64,000 bases of DNA from Sphingomonas vulcanisoli (GTDB lineage Bacteria; Pseudomonadota; Alphaproteobacteria; Sphingomonadales; Sphingomonadaceae), in NCBI RefSeq assembly GCF_011761305.1, contig NZ_JAAOZC010000001.1, positions 434,001-498,000 of the forward strand. Direction: 5' to 3'. Below are positions 27,703 to 40,250 of this stretch, one piece after another. A model generated the notes under the pieces. It was not told the DNA's origin, did not search any database, and saw only the letters and a program-made list of their open reading frames with translations. The position numbers and the translations under genes were made by a program. Position 1 is the first letter of the stretch. Each line of letters opens with the position of its first letter.

Positions 27703-28770
27703 ATGTCCCTCCTCAAGGCCAGCCGCACCTACAAGCCCTTCGAATATCCCTGGGCCTATGAATATTGGAAGCGCCAGCAGCAGCTCCACTGGCTGCCCGA
27801 AGAGGTGCCGCTGGGCGAGGATTGCCGCGATTGGGCGCAGAAGCTGACCGAGCAGGAGCGCAACCTGCTTACCCAGATCTTCCGCTTCTTCACGCAGGCC
27901 GATGTCGAGGTACAGGATTGCTACCACGAGAAATATGGCCGGGTGTTCAAGCCGACCGAGGTGAAGATGATGCTCACCGCTTTCTCCAATATGGAGACGG
28001 TGCATATCGCCGCCTACAGCCACCTGCTCGATACGATCGGCATGCCCGAGAGCGAATACAGCATGTTCCTTCAGTATAAGGAGATGAAGGACAAGCACGA
28101 TTATCTCGGCCAGTTCGGCGTCGAGACGGATGAGGATATCGCGCGCACGCTGGCGATGTTCGGCGGCTTCACGGAAGGGCTGCAGCTCTTCGCCAGCTTC
28201 GCGATGCTGATGAACTTCCCGCGCCAGAACAAGATGAAGGGCATGGGCCAGATCGTCACCTGGTCGATCCGCGACGAAACCTTGCATTGCGAGGGCATCA
28301 TCCGCCTGTTCCACGCCTTCTGCCAGGAACGGAACTGCCTGACCCCGGCGGTGAAGGACGATATCCTCGATATGTGCCAGAAAACGGTGCGGCTGGAGGA
28401 TGCCTTCATCGATCTGGCGTTCGAACAGGGCCCGGTCGCGGGGATGACGCCCAAGGATATCAAGAAATATATCCGCTACATCGCCGATTGGCGGCTGGGC
28501 CAGCTCGGCCTCAAGCCGATCTACATGATCGAGGAGCATCCGCTGCCCTGGCTGGCGCCGATGCTCAACGGCGTGGAGCACGCCAACTTCTTCGAAGCCC
28601 GCGCGACGGAATATTCCAAGGCCGCGACCAAGGGCCAGTGGAACGAAGTGTGGGACGCCTTCGATCGGCGCAAGACGGCGAAGGCCAGCGCCGAGGCCGC
28701 GGCCAACGAGGATGCGGGGACGGGCGGCGAGGGCGGTTTGTTCAGGCATGCCGGGGTGGCGGCGGAGTAG
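27703..28770 (+). CDS. nrdB: Ribonucleoside-diphosphate reductase, beta subunit
   Basis: A 355-residue ferritin-like radical subunit. Diiron ligands are visible in EVQDCYHEKY, NMETVHIAAYSHLL and IRDETLHCEGIIRLFHA. The tyrosine of AAYSHLL (Y105) aligns with the stable tyrosyl radical of E. coli NrdB, so this is a class Ia rather than Ic enzyme. The C-terminal tail (GGEGGLFRHAGVAAE) is the part that usually binds NrdA. The ATG at 27703 is the family start. It is separated from nrdA by an antisense gene and two repeats, so it likely has its own promoter in 27612-27702, although I could not identify one. Confidence 0.93.
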   Translation: MSLLKASRTYKPFEYPWAYEYWKRQQQLHWLPEEVPLGEDCRDWAQKLTEQERNLLTQIFRFFTQADVEVQDCYHEKYGRVFKPTEVKMMLTAFSNMETVHIAAYSHLLDTIGMPESEYSMFLQYKEMKDKHDYLGQFGVETDEDIARTLAMFGGFTEGLQLFASFAMLMNFPRQNKMKGMGQIVTWSIRDETLHCEGIIRLFHAFCQERNCLTPAVKDDILDMCQKTVRLEDAFIDLAFEQGPVAGMTPKDIKKYIRYIADWRLGQLGLKPIYMIEEHPLPWLAPMLNGVEHANFFEARATEYSKAATKGQWNEVWDAFDRRKTAKASAEAAANEDAGTGGEGGLFRHAGVAAE

Positions 28771-28775
28771 GTGGC

Positions 28776-29279
28776 GTGAAGGAGAGGGTCTCTTTGGTCG
28801 GCGCTCATCTTGATCGAGTTTTGGGGTTCTTTTCCCGTCTAGAAAGTAAGTCGTCGATCATATTCACGGCCAACGTTGGGGTGCTGGCTGTGATGCTATA
28901 CAACCTCGACTATAAGGATATTTCGGTTTGGTATGTAGCATCGCCTTGCCTAATAGCCTGTTGTCTAATAGCGATATCTCTAAGTCATCTATTTTTAGCT
29001 TCATATCCATCGCTGAAAGGTGGAGAGGAGTCTATGTTTTATTTCAAGTCTATAGGCTCACGAACTGAACAAAAGTACATTAGTGAATTTCTTTCTGCTT
29101 CCGACGATGATATCGAGAAGGATATCTTAGGCCAGATTTGGCGAAACTCTCAAATTCTTGCCGAAAAGTTTTCTCATGTTGAGAAGGCATTTCGCTACAG
29201 CTTAATATCAACAGTACCATGGGTTTTATTCCTATTGGCTTCTAGTGTTCTTCACAGTCGGTCGATTGTGGTAAAATAA
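28776..29279 (+). CDS. pycTM: Pycsar-type transmembrane effector (DUF5706-like)
   Basis: A 167-residue membrane protein with a charged N-terminal helix (GAHLDRVLGFFSRLESKSS), helices at about 27-46 and 51-75, a cytoplasmic stretch of about 65 residues, and a last helix at about 141-160. The DRVLGFFSRLESKSSIIF-TANVGVL pattern and topology fit DUF5706, the effector family of Pycsar defence, in which a cyclic pyrimidine nucleotide triggers membrane disruption. The cyclase gene starts one base after its stop. Start is GTG 28776; TTG 28794 has a stronger ribosome site (GGAGAGG, six bases). Family call is by eye, supported by the partner. Confidence 0.8.
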   Translation: MKERVSLVGAHLDRVLGFFSRLESKSSIIFTANVGVLAVMLYNLDYKDISVWYVASPCLIACCLIAISLSHLFLASYPSLKGGEESMFYFKSIGSRTEQKYISEFLSASDDDIEKDILGQIWRNSQILAEKFSHVEKAFRYSLISTVPWVLFLLASSVLHSRSIVVK

Positions 29280-29280
29280 G

Positions 29281-29988
29281 ATGCCTAATAAAGAAGAACT
29301 ACAGAAACACGTTGACGATATATTAGGGATTGCGTGGGATGTCCGCGATGGCACAACGGTTCCTTCAACGGAAACTGTAACGCTCAAAAATGGCGCGGTC
29401 AAAATAAATGCAGCATTCCTTTATGCTGACCTAGCATCTACATCGCAGCTGGCGCGGGTGTGCCCGTGGGAAACGACGGCCAAAATTATTCGAGCTTATT
29501 TGGATACATCTGTCAGAATCATAAAGTCGTATAGCGGAGAAATACGAAGCTTTGACGGTGATCGCGTCATGGGCGTCTTTATAGGGGATGCAAAAAATAG
29601 TAGGGCCACTAAAGCTGCCCGCGAGATATTTTATACAGTTGAGTATATTCTTGGACCGAAAGCCATAGAAAAATTCAACTCCATAAAAAATAATAACATT
29701 AAACTTAAGAACTGCGTTGGAATAGATTATGGTGACGCGCGAGCGGTTCGTGCTGGTATTAGAAATAGTAACGATCTAATATGGATAGGAAAGGCCCCAA
29801 GTCTAGCTGCTAAGCTATCTGATATTAGAAATTATGCAAACTGCGTATATATTTCAAAAGCCTCTTATGATGCCATTAATGAAAGTGCGAAATACGAGAA
29901 TAATAAAAACATCTGGACTGCGCAAAAACTTCCTTTTGCGGGAATAAGCGAAACCGTATATTCGACAAACTATACGAAGACTCCGTAA
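29281..29988 (+). CDS. pycC: Pycsar-type pyrimidine nucleotide cyclase (class III cyclase fold)
   Basis: A 235-residue single-domain nucleotide cyclase with no sensor or membrane part. Metal-binding aspartates lie in AAFLYADLASTSQLA (D50) and SFDGDRVMGVF (D94), matching the FxDIxxST and GD motifs of class III adenylate/guanylate cyclases. The lysine usual for adenine recognition in the second motif is absent (EIRSFDGD), and WIGKAPSLAAKLSDI replaces the usual VNxAARL-type segment; both features fit Pycsar cyclases making cCMP or cUMP. Which base is used cannot be told. It follows the effector gene by one base. AT-rich codon use indicates transfer. Confidence 0.85.
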   Translation: MPNKEELQKHVDDILGIAWDVRDGTTVPSTETVTLKNGAVKINAAFLYADLASTSQLARVCPWETTAKIIRAYLDTSVRIIKSYSGEIRSFDGDRVMGVFIGDAKNSRATKAAREIFYTVEYILGPKAIEKFNSIKNNNIKLKNCVGIDYGDARAVRAGIRNSNDLIWIGKAPSLAAKLSDIRNYANCVYISKASYDAINESAKYENNKNIWTAQKLPFAGISETVYSTNYTKTP

Positions 29989-30174
29989 GCTAAACGGATC
30001 TATTATAGTTTTTCGCATTTACGCTCTTGGCGTTTCGCAGGCCTAAATCTCTGAGCTATGCTATAGGTTGTATCACTGTTGCGATGCAACCTTCCTTCAC
30101 AATCAGTTCCCGCCCCGTTTCCGCGTAAAAATCCGTAGTTTTAGACCAGATCGGACCAATCGTAGAGCGGCGCC

Positions 30175-30420
30175 ATGCCCCTCTTCTATTTTCATCATCA
30201 GGAATGTGGCGATCTGTCTGCGGACAAGGTCGGCCATGCGTGCCCCGATCTCCAGGCGGCCGAACTCCATGCCTTCACCGTCGCGCGGCAGATCATGGCA
30301 CGCGAGATTCTGGAGCATGGCGAGCTGTGCCTGGGCTGCGCCATCGACGTCCACGACGATCAGGATCGCTTCCTGCTTAGCGTGCCGTTCCGCCGCGCGG
30401 TGGTCGTCACCAACGCCTGA
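30175..30420 (+). CDS. DUF6894-like small protein
   Basis: An 81-residue protein beginning MPLFYFHHQECGDLSADKVGHACPDL and ending DDQDRFLLSVPFRRAVVV. The FYF-H start, a mid helix of A-rich residues (AAELHAFTVARQIM) and a final DV-D-F-PF strand match DUF6894 proteins, common short alphaproteobacterial proteins of unknown role. GC-rich, so it belongs to the host side of the island boundary. Confidence 0.65.
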   Translation: MPLFYFHHQECGDLSADKVGHACPDLQAAELHAFTVARQIMAREILEHGELCLGCAIDVHDDQDRFLLSVPFRRAVVVTNA

Positions 30421-30479
30421 CGCGGCTCTGCCTGTCGGGCGACCAATGATCCTGTGATCGCGGGCTTCAGCGCGCTCTG

Positions 30480-30580
30480 TACCCCGGCGAAGGCCGGGCC
30501 CAGTTGGGCAGCCTTGATAAGATAGAAAACGCCGTCACCATCCCCGTTTCGCTACTGGGCCCCGGCCTTCGCCGGGGTAC
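30480..30580. repeat. Paired inverted repeat (ACCCCGGCGAAGGCCGGGCCCAG type)
   Basis: ACCCCGGCGAAGGCCGGGCC faces GGCCCCGGCCTTCGCCGGGG, with a spacer of about 60 bases. Same class as 27541-27611. Confidence 0.85.
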
Positions 30581-30589
30581 ATGTTTGGG

Positions 30590-30996
30590 GTGGGGCAACC
30601 ACGGATGAAGTCCGGGTGATGCCGGGATGGGGCAGGGACGGCGCCCGCTACCAATCCCTCAATTTTCGCGCGGCTATGGCCCACAGCCCGCTAACCTATC
30701 GGCCGCTCTTTCTCATCGTCGGCGTTTCGAGGTTCGCACCCAATCTGGCGGCATCCGTCCGCAAGCCTCAACTTCCTCAACTTCGCCTATGCACGTAGCA
30801 TGGTGATCGAGGGCGCGCGCGCCCGCATAGACCTCACTTTCGCCTCACCTTCCGGCCTTCCCCGGCGGCGCGGCATCACCCTTCGATTGACGGGCGCGGC
30901 CCCCGTGCCTATCTCGCCAGCAACATCCGGCCGCCTCGTGCGCGCGTCCTTTCGCGCGCGCCTCGCAGTGTATGGCCCATCACTCAGGGAACCCGC
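30590..30996. other. Long non-coding stretch upstream of secA
   Basis: About 400 bases with no gene I can support on either strand; open frames here have no signal of coding or conserved motifs. It holds several GCGCGC runs and a CGAGGGCGCGCGCGCCC palindrome near 30810. It probably contains the secA promoter and a long leader; no regulatory motif could be named. Confidence 0.5.
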
Positions 30997-33741
<2,745 letters not shown>

Positions 33742-33747
33742 AACCTA

Positions 33748-33900
33748 TTCCCCTCCCTGAAGGGGAGGGGTTAGGGGTGGGTTGCGAAGCGAGGGGGCTC
33801 GATGCCCCCGAGCGTAGCTTTAGCGAAACGGAAGAGAGTCTCTTGGGCGCGCAGACGCGCGCACCCACCCCCAACCCCTCCCTTTCAGGGAGGGGAGGAG
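33748..33900. repeat. Paired inverted repeat after secA
   Basis: CCCCTCCCTGAAGGGGAGGG facing CCCTCCCTTTCAGGGAGGGG, with an inner GGGGTGGG/CCCACCCCC pair. It separates the convergent secA and XrtV-accessory genes and can fold as a terminator-like stem. Confidence 0.85.
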
Positions 33901-33901
33901 G

Positions 33902-34156
33902 CTAGCTCCGCTCGAGCGGTTTCAGTGCGAACCAGATATAGGCGACGGTGCCGCCCAGCACGAGTATCGCCAGCGCGTGATGGTACGGAACATCATCATG
34001 GTTGCCGAGATAATTGGCGACCGCGCAGCCGACCGACGCTACCAAATATTGCCAGATATGATCGCGCGGCTCGCCCTCGCTGGAGGAGCGCTGCAGGAAC
34101 AGCACGATCAGGCCCGCAAAGATTGCGACCGTGACCCAATCGTAAATCGTTTCCAA
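33902..34156 (-). CDS. Small two-to-three-helix membrane protein, XrtV sorting accessory-like
   Basis: An 84-residue inner-membrane protein. It reads (M)ETIYDWVTVAIFAGLIVLFLQR, then a polar loop EGEPRDHIWQY, a second hydrophobic stretch with CAVANYLGN, and a third ending YIWFALKPLE. This matches my recollection of the sphingomonad XrtV exosortase accessory protein. Start TTG at 34156 with GGAGAGG four to five bases before it; the longer frame has no support. No exosortase gene is in the window. Confidence 0.62.
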   Translation of the reverse strand: METIYDWVTVAIFAGLIVLFLQRSSSEGEPRDHIWQYLVASVGCAVANYLGNHDDVPYHHALAILVLGGTVAYIWFALKPLERS

Positions 34157-34214
34157 ACAGCCTCTCCTCGAAGGGCGCGCGATGCCATGGGGATAGCGGC
34201 CATGCAAGCGTTGC

Positions 34215-35429
34215 TCAGGTAACGCGCCCGCCTTCGATCGCAACGTCGCGCCATGCCCCGCTTGCCATCACATCGCCAATGATCCCGGTCGCGTACAAGA
34301 TATCGGCATGGCTCAGCGTCAGCGGCGTCAGCCCAAAGCGGGCGATGTCCGGCGCGCGATAGTCCCCGATCACCCCGCGTTCGATCAGTGCGGTGATGAT
34401 CCGCTGCGCGTCCGGGTGATGGAGGGCGATGTGGCTGCCGCGCAGGGCGGGATCGCGCGGGGTCAGGATCGTCAGCTCGGGACAAAGCGCCTCGATCCGC
34501 GCTGCAAACAGATCGAATAGCCTGACCGACTTCGCCCATAACCGATCCATGTCGACACGCTCGAACAGCGTCAGGCTCTCTTCCAGCGCGAGCAGGCTCA
34601 GCATCGGCTGCGTACCGCCGAGGAAACGCGCGATGTCGGGCGCGGGGCGATACTGGCCGTCAAACGCGAAGGCATCGGCATGCCCCCACCAGCCTGCGAT
34701 CGGCGAGCGAAGCTTCGCCTGCAGCGCGCTCGCCACGTAAAGCCACGCCGGCGCCCCGGGTCCGCCATTGAGATATTTGTAGCTGCATCCCACCGCGAGC
34801 GAGGCGCCATCGCGGGCCAGATCGAGCGGCACCGCCCCGATACTATGGCTGAGATCCCAGACGATGCGCGTGCCGTGCCGCCGCGCTCGCTCTTCCAACG
34901 CGGCGATGTCGGCGCGCGCGGCGGTCCGATAATTGACCTGGGTAATCACCGCCGCCGCCACGTCAGCGACGAGCGCATCGACCATTCCGCTACCGGCGAC
35001 CAGACGGAAGGGCCGGCCGAGCAGCCGCGCGGCTTCCTCGGCAACATAGGTATCGGTTGGGAAGTTGTCGGCCTCGGCGATGATCGCGCCATCCCGCGTG
35101 CCCGCCGCCGCCATGATCAGCTTGAACAGATTGACCGAGGTGGAATCGGTGGCGATCACTTCACCGTCACTCACGCCGAGCAACCGCGCGATACGATCCC
35201 CGATCCGGCGCGGCGCATTCCACCAGTCGGCCTCGTTCCAACTCCGGATCAGCCGCTCGCCCCATTCGTGCCGCGCCACCGCTTCCAGCCTGGCAGCCAC
35301 AGAGCGGGGCAGGGCCCCGAGCGAATTGCCGTCGAGGTAGATCACCCCCTCGGGAAGTGCGAAGCGATCCCGGAATTCCGCGAACGGATCGGCGCGGTCC
35401 AGCGCTTCGGCATCGGGGAGGGTCGGCAT
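34215..35429 (-). CDS. kynU: Kynureninase
   Basis: A 404-residue PLP enzyme that cuts kynurenine to anthranilate and alanine in tryptophan breakdown. Evidence: YLDGNSLGALPR near the start, ATDSTSVNLFKL, the WDLSHSIGAVPLDL block with the PLP Asp, the PLP lysine in CSYKYLNGGPGAPAW, and HADAFAFDG / YRPAPDIARFLGGTQPML. Full length. The ATG at 35429 is chosen; the longer frame reads through the divergent permease gene. It is paired divergently with an amino-acid permease, 58 bases apart, suggesting shared control of tryptophan or kynurenine use. Confidence 0.92.
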   Translation of the reverse strand: MPTLPDAEALDRADPFAEFRDRFALPEGVIYLDGNSLGALPRSVAARLEAVARHEWGERLIRSWNEADWWNAPRRIGDRIARLLGVSDGEVIATDSTSVNLFKLIMAAAGTRDGAIIAEADNFPTDTYVAEEAARLLGRPFRLVAGSGMVDALVADVAAAVITQVNYRTAARADIAALEERARRHGTRIVWDLSHSIGAVPLDLARDGASLAVGCSYKYLNGGPGAPAWLYVASALQAKLRSPIAGWWGHADAFAFDGQYRPAPDIARFLGGTQPMLSLLALEESLTLFERVDMDRLWAKSVRLFDLFAARIEALCPELTILTPRDPALRGSHIALHHPDAQRIITALIERGVIGDYRAPDIARFGLTPLTLSHADILYATGIIGDVMASGAWRDVAIEGGRVT

Positions 35430-35487
35430 GATTGTGTGTTGCCGGGCTGCGCGCCCTCGGGCAAGTTTGGTCATTGAACCGGGGGAC

Positions 35488-36816
35488 ATGATGGCGGCCA
35501 ATGCGCAAGCGGTGATCGGAGAGGCCGATCGCGATAAGGGCCTTGTTCGCGGCATGGGTGCGATCGCCTTCGCCGCCGCCATTGCCAATGAGGTGGTGGG
35601 CGCGGGCATCTATCGCCTTCCCGCCGCGATGGCCGCCGCCGCCGGCGTGGCCTCGCCACTGGCTTATCTCGGCTGTCTCGTCGCGATGGGCGCGGTGGTG
35701 CTGTGCTTCGCCGAGGGCGGCAGCCGCGTGCCGACCAGCGGCGGCCCGTATGGTGTGATCGCTGCGGCGCTGGGGCCGATGGCGGGCTTCGTCGCCGGCG
35801 TCCTGCTCTATCTCTCCTGCGTGCTGGCGCTGGGCGGGGTCGCGGCGGCTTTCGCCGATACCGCGGACGCGGCCTTTCCCGCGCTGGAGGGCACCGGCGC
35901 CCGTATCGGGATCATCGTCGTGGCGCTGGGCGGCATCGCCTGGATCAATGTCGCGGGAGTAGAGACCGCCGCGCGGATCATCAGCTGGGCGACCTTCGTC
36001 AAAGTGCTGCCGCTGATCTTCTTCGTGATCGTCGGCGGCATCGCCATCCTTTCCGGCCACAGCACCAGCACGCCGCTGCCGCACCGTCCTGGCGAGGGTA
36101 TCGGCGAGGCGGTGATCCTCGCCTTGTTCGCGCTCTCCGGCATGGAATCGCCGCTGGCCGCATCCGGCGAGGTGACCAACCCGACGCGCAACATCCCGCG
36201 CGCCCTGATTCTGGGGATGGGCGCGATCGGGCTGCTCTATATCCTGATCCAGCTCGTTGCGCAGGGTCTGCTCGGTGCCGGGCTGATCGGCTCCAAGGCG
36301 CCCCTGGCCGATGCGCTCGGCATGCTCGATCCTCGACTGCGCGCGCTGATGCTCGTCGCCGCATCCTTCTCGATGCTCTGCTGGCTGGCGAGCGATCTGC
36401 TCGGAGCGCCCCGCATGCTCTTCGCCTTTGCGCGAGATGGGACGATACCAGCGCTATTCGGCCGCCTGCATCCGCGGCGGAAGACGCCGCATGTCGCGAT
36501 CTGGATCCACGCGCTGCTCGCGATGGCGCTGGCGATCACCGGCACGTTCAAGCAGCTCGCGATCTTCGCGTCTCTCGCGGCGGCGGGGCTTTATCTGCTC
36601 GGCTGCGGTTCGGCCTGGGTATTGCGGCGGCGGGACGTCGCGCTGCTCGGCGATCCGCTCGCCTTGCCCGGGCTGCCGCTGATCGCCATCATCGGCATGG
36701 GGAGCATGGTGGCGATCATCGGCCTTGGCCAATGGAGCGAGATCGGCGCGTTCTTGGCGGTCTGTGTTCTGAGCGCGCTGGGCTTCCTAATGATGCAGCG
36801 CATCAAGCGCGCCTAG
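35488..36816 (+). CDS. APC family amino-acid permease
   Basis: A 442-residue membrane protein with about 12 helices. The first helix has ANEVVGAGIYRLPAAM and the following VPTSGGPYGVI is the conserved substrate-site region of the amino acid-polyamine-organocation family. GEVTNPTRNIPRALILG is the cytoplasmic signature. Substrate unknown; the divergent kynU neighbour makes tryptophan, kynurenine or related compounds plausible. Tandem ATGs at 35488/35491 follow GGGGGA. Its stop overlaps the cpaF stop on the other strand by two bases (CTAG). Confidence 0.87.
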   Translation: MMAANAQAVIGEADRDKGLVRGMGAIAFAAAIANEVVGAGIYRLPAAMAAAAGVASPLAYLGCLVAMGAVVLCFAEGGSRVPTSGGPYGVIAAALGPMAGFVAGVLLYLSCVLALGGVAAAFADTADAAFPALEGTGARIGIIVVALGGIAWINVAGVETAARIISWATFVKVLPLIFFVIVGGIAILSGHSTSTPLPHRPGEGIGEAVILALFALSGMESPLAASGEVTNPTRNIPRALILGMGAIGLLYILIQLVAQGLLGAGLIGSKAPLADALGMLDPRLRALMLVAASFSMLCWLASDLLGAPRMLFAFARDGTIPALFGRLHPRRKTPHVAIWIHALLAMALAITGTFKQLAIFASLAAAGLYLLGCGSAWVLRRRDVALLGDPLALPGLPLIAIIGMGSMVAIIGLGQWSEIGAFLAVCVLSALGFLMMQRIKRA

Positions 36817-38285
36817 AGGCACGCCTCGAGATAAGGCTGATCGAAGCCGAACTGTTTGGCTTTATCCAGCGTATAAGGGCGCAGACCCGCAGCCTTATAT
36901 TCGCCGACGATCTTGCCCTCGGTCGTCTCGTCCAGATATTCGAACTTGAACAGCTCCTGGGTGACGATCACCTGCCCTTCCATCCCGATCACTTCGGTGA
37001 TGCTGGTCACGCGGCGCGATCCGTCGCGCAGGCGCTTGACCTGGATCACCATATCGACCGAGTCCGCAATCTGGCGGCTGATCGCTTCCTTGGGCACCTT
37101 GATGTCGCTCATCATCACCATATTCTCCATGCGCGCGAGCGCCTCGCGTGGGGAATTGGAGTGGAGCGTACACATCGATCCATCGTGGCCGGTGTTCATC
37201 GCGGCGAGCATGTCGAAACACTCCGCGCCACGAATTTCGCCGAGGATGATGCGATCGGGGCGCATACGCAGCGCATTCTTGACGAGATCGCGGATGTTGA
37301 CCTCGCCCTGACCTTCCAGGTTCGGCGGCCGCGTTTCTAGCGGTAGCCAATGCGGCTGCTGCAGGCGAAGCTCGGCCGCGTCCTCGATCGTCAGCACGCG
37401 CTCGCCGGGGTCGATCATTTTGGAGATGGCGTTGAGCATCGTCGTCTTGCCGGAGCCTGTGCCGCCCGAGATGACGATGTTGAAGCGGCTGGCGCCCGCG
37501 ATCTTGAGGCAGGTGGACATCGCATCCGACATCGATCCGCCCTTGGCCATCATATCGAGCGTGATCGGCTTGGCGGAGAATTTGCGGATCGAGATGGCGG
37601 TGCCGCGCAAGCTGAGCGGCGGCACGATGACGTTGACGCGGCTGCCGTCCTGCAGGCGCGCATCGGCCAGCGGCGTGGTCTGATCGACGCGGCGGCCGAC
37701 CTTGGAGACGATGCGCTGGGCGATCTGGAAGAGGTGGTTCTCGTCGCGGAACTGGATCTGCGCCAGCTCCAGCTTGCCCTTGCGCTCGACATAGGTCTGC
37801 TCGGGCCCGTTGACCATGATATCGCTGATCAGTGGATCGGCAAGCAGCTCTTCCAAGGGGCCGAGACCCAGCAATTCATCGACCAGCACCTTTTCCAGCG
37901 CGAACTGTTCGCGCCGGTTGAGCGTGATCTTGAGCTCGTGCAGCACCTCGCCGATGATCGGGCGGAATTCCTCAGCCAGCTCAGTCTTGGAGAGCGAGGC
38001 GGCCGCCTCGGCATCGACCCGTTCCAGCAGGCGGGGGAGCACCTGCTCCTTGATCTTGTGGACCGCGGCATCGAAGCCGTCCATCCGGGAAGAGCCCGCC
38101 TCGCCTGAGGTGGCGACGCGATTGGCGAGCCGCTCCATCGCGCCCATGCCGTTCTCGGATGCGACGGCATCGAGTGGGGGAAACTGCGCGCCGCCATCGG
38201 GGGCCGCGCCCGGGGGAAGGGGGATGCCCATCGTCTTGCCGTCGCTCGCGGATCCTGCCCCGCTGCGCCTGCCGAAAGCACTCAT
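36813..38285 (-). CDS. cpaF: CpaF/TadA-type secretion ATPase
   Basis: A 490-residue hexameric ATPase of type IV Tad pilus and related secretion systems. Walker A is ISGGTGSGKTTMLNAI, the Asp/Walker B region LTIEDAAELRLQQPHW, and the histidine box MRPDRIILGEIRGAECFDML. The first about 90 residues are low-complexity (Gly, Ala, Ser, Arg). None of the usual partners (cpaB, cpaC, cpaE, tadB, tadC, pilin) flank it: atpC lies upstream and a permease downstream. ATG 38285 follows GGGGA; a TTG two codons earlier is possible. Confidence 0.93.
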   Translation of the reverse strand: MSAFGRRSGAGSASDGKTMGIPLPPGAAPDGGAQFPPLDAVASENGMGAMERLANRVATSGEAGSSRMDGFDAAVHKIKEQVLPRLLERVDAEAAASLSKTELAEEFRPIIGEVLHELKITLNRREQFALEKVLVDELLGLGPLEELLADPLISDIMVNGPEQTYVERKGKLELAQIQFRDENHLFQIAQRIVSKVGRRVDQTTPLADARLQDGSRVNVIVPPLSLRGTAISIRKFSAKPITLDMMAKGGSMSDAMSTCLKIAGASRFNIVISGGTGSGKTTMLNAISKMIDPGERVLTIEDAAELRLQQPHWLPLETRPPNLEGQGEVNIRDLVKNALRMRPDRIILGEIRGAECFDMLAAMNTGHDGSMCTLHSNSPREALARMENMVMMSDIKVPKEAISRQIADSVDMVIQVKRLRDGSRRVTSITEVIGMEGQVIVTQELFKFEYLDETTEGKIVGEYKAAGLRPYTLDKAKQFGFDQPYLEACL

Positions 38286-38367
38286 TCCCAATCCCCAAGC
38301 TGCGGGCGCACCCGCCGAACATGGGGTTAGTAGCGTCTAAACCTTGATGATCCTTTACGAAGCGCGC

Positions 38368-38631
38368 TCAGGCCGCTTCGCCGACAGCCTCGGCGAGTAC
38401 TGTGAGGCCCTTTTCGTTGACCTCGGCAAAGCCGCCCTCGACAGGGATGCGCGCGGTCACGCTGTTGGCACTGGAATAGACGGTCAGTTCGCCGGGGCGG
38501 ATCACCGACATCACCGGCGCATGGCCCGCGAGCACGCCGAAATCCCCCTCGGTGCCGGGGACGACGACCATATAGACCTCTTCCGAGCGGACGAGCTTTT
38601 CAGGGGTCACGAGTTCGAAGTGCAGTGCCAT
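38368..38631 (-). CDS. atpC: ATP synthase F1 epsilon subunit
   Basis: An 87-residue short-form epsilon subunit: [49 protein letters not shown] is the beta-sandwich domain. It lacks the C-terminal inhibitory helical pair of E. coli epsilon, which is common in alphaproteobacteria. Last gene of the atpHAGDC operon, separated from atpD by a palindromic repeat. Confidence 0.95.
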   Translation of the reverse strand: MALHFELVTPEKLVRSEEVYMVVVPGTEGDFGVLAGHAPVMSVIRPGELTVYSSANSVTARIPVEGGFAEVNEKGLTVLAEAVGEAA

Positions 38632-38642
38632 TCTTCAATCTC

Positions 38643-38734
38643 CCCCCTCCCGCTTGCGGGAGGGGTAGGGGGAGGGGAGTTCATGGGCGAGGGCCAGTAA
38701 GCCCTCCCCTAACCCCTCCCGCAAGCGGGAGGGG
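38643..38734. repeat. Paired inverted repeat between atpD and atpC
   Basis: CCCTCCCGCTTGCGGGAGGG faces CCCTCCCGCAAGCGGGAGGG, with an inner AGGGGGAGGGG/CCCTCCCCT pair; the same family as 201-301. Inside an operon such a stem could lower atpC expression or stabilise the upstream mRNA. Confidence 0.88.
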
Positions 38735-38741
38735 AACCAGG

Positions 38742-40250
<1,509 letters not shown>

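Larger units (their letters stand above)
28771..30100 (+). other. AT-rich horizontally acquired island (defence island)
   Basis: Starting right after the nrdB stop and running to about 30100 the sequence becomes AT-rich, with runs such as AAAAAATAG and TTATAGTTTTT, and codons AAA, AAT, ATA and TTA common, whereas all flanking genes are strongly GC-biased. It contains exactly two genes, an effector and a cyclase. I see no integrase, transposase, tRNA or flanking direct repeat. The tail 29989-30174 is non-coding, with an imperfect hairpin at 30066-30091 (GGTTGTATC/GATGCAACC). Confidence 0.8.

Noticed and set aside
27466-28749. 427-codon - strand frame opposite nrdB
   Set aside because: Shadow of nrdB; composition and lack of motifs.
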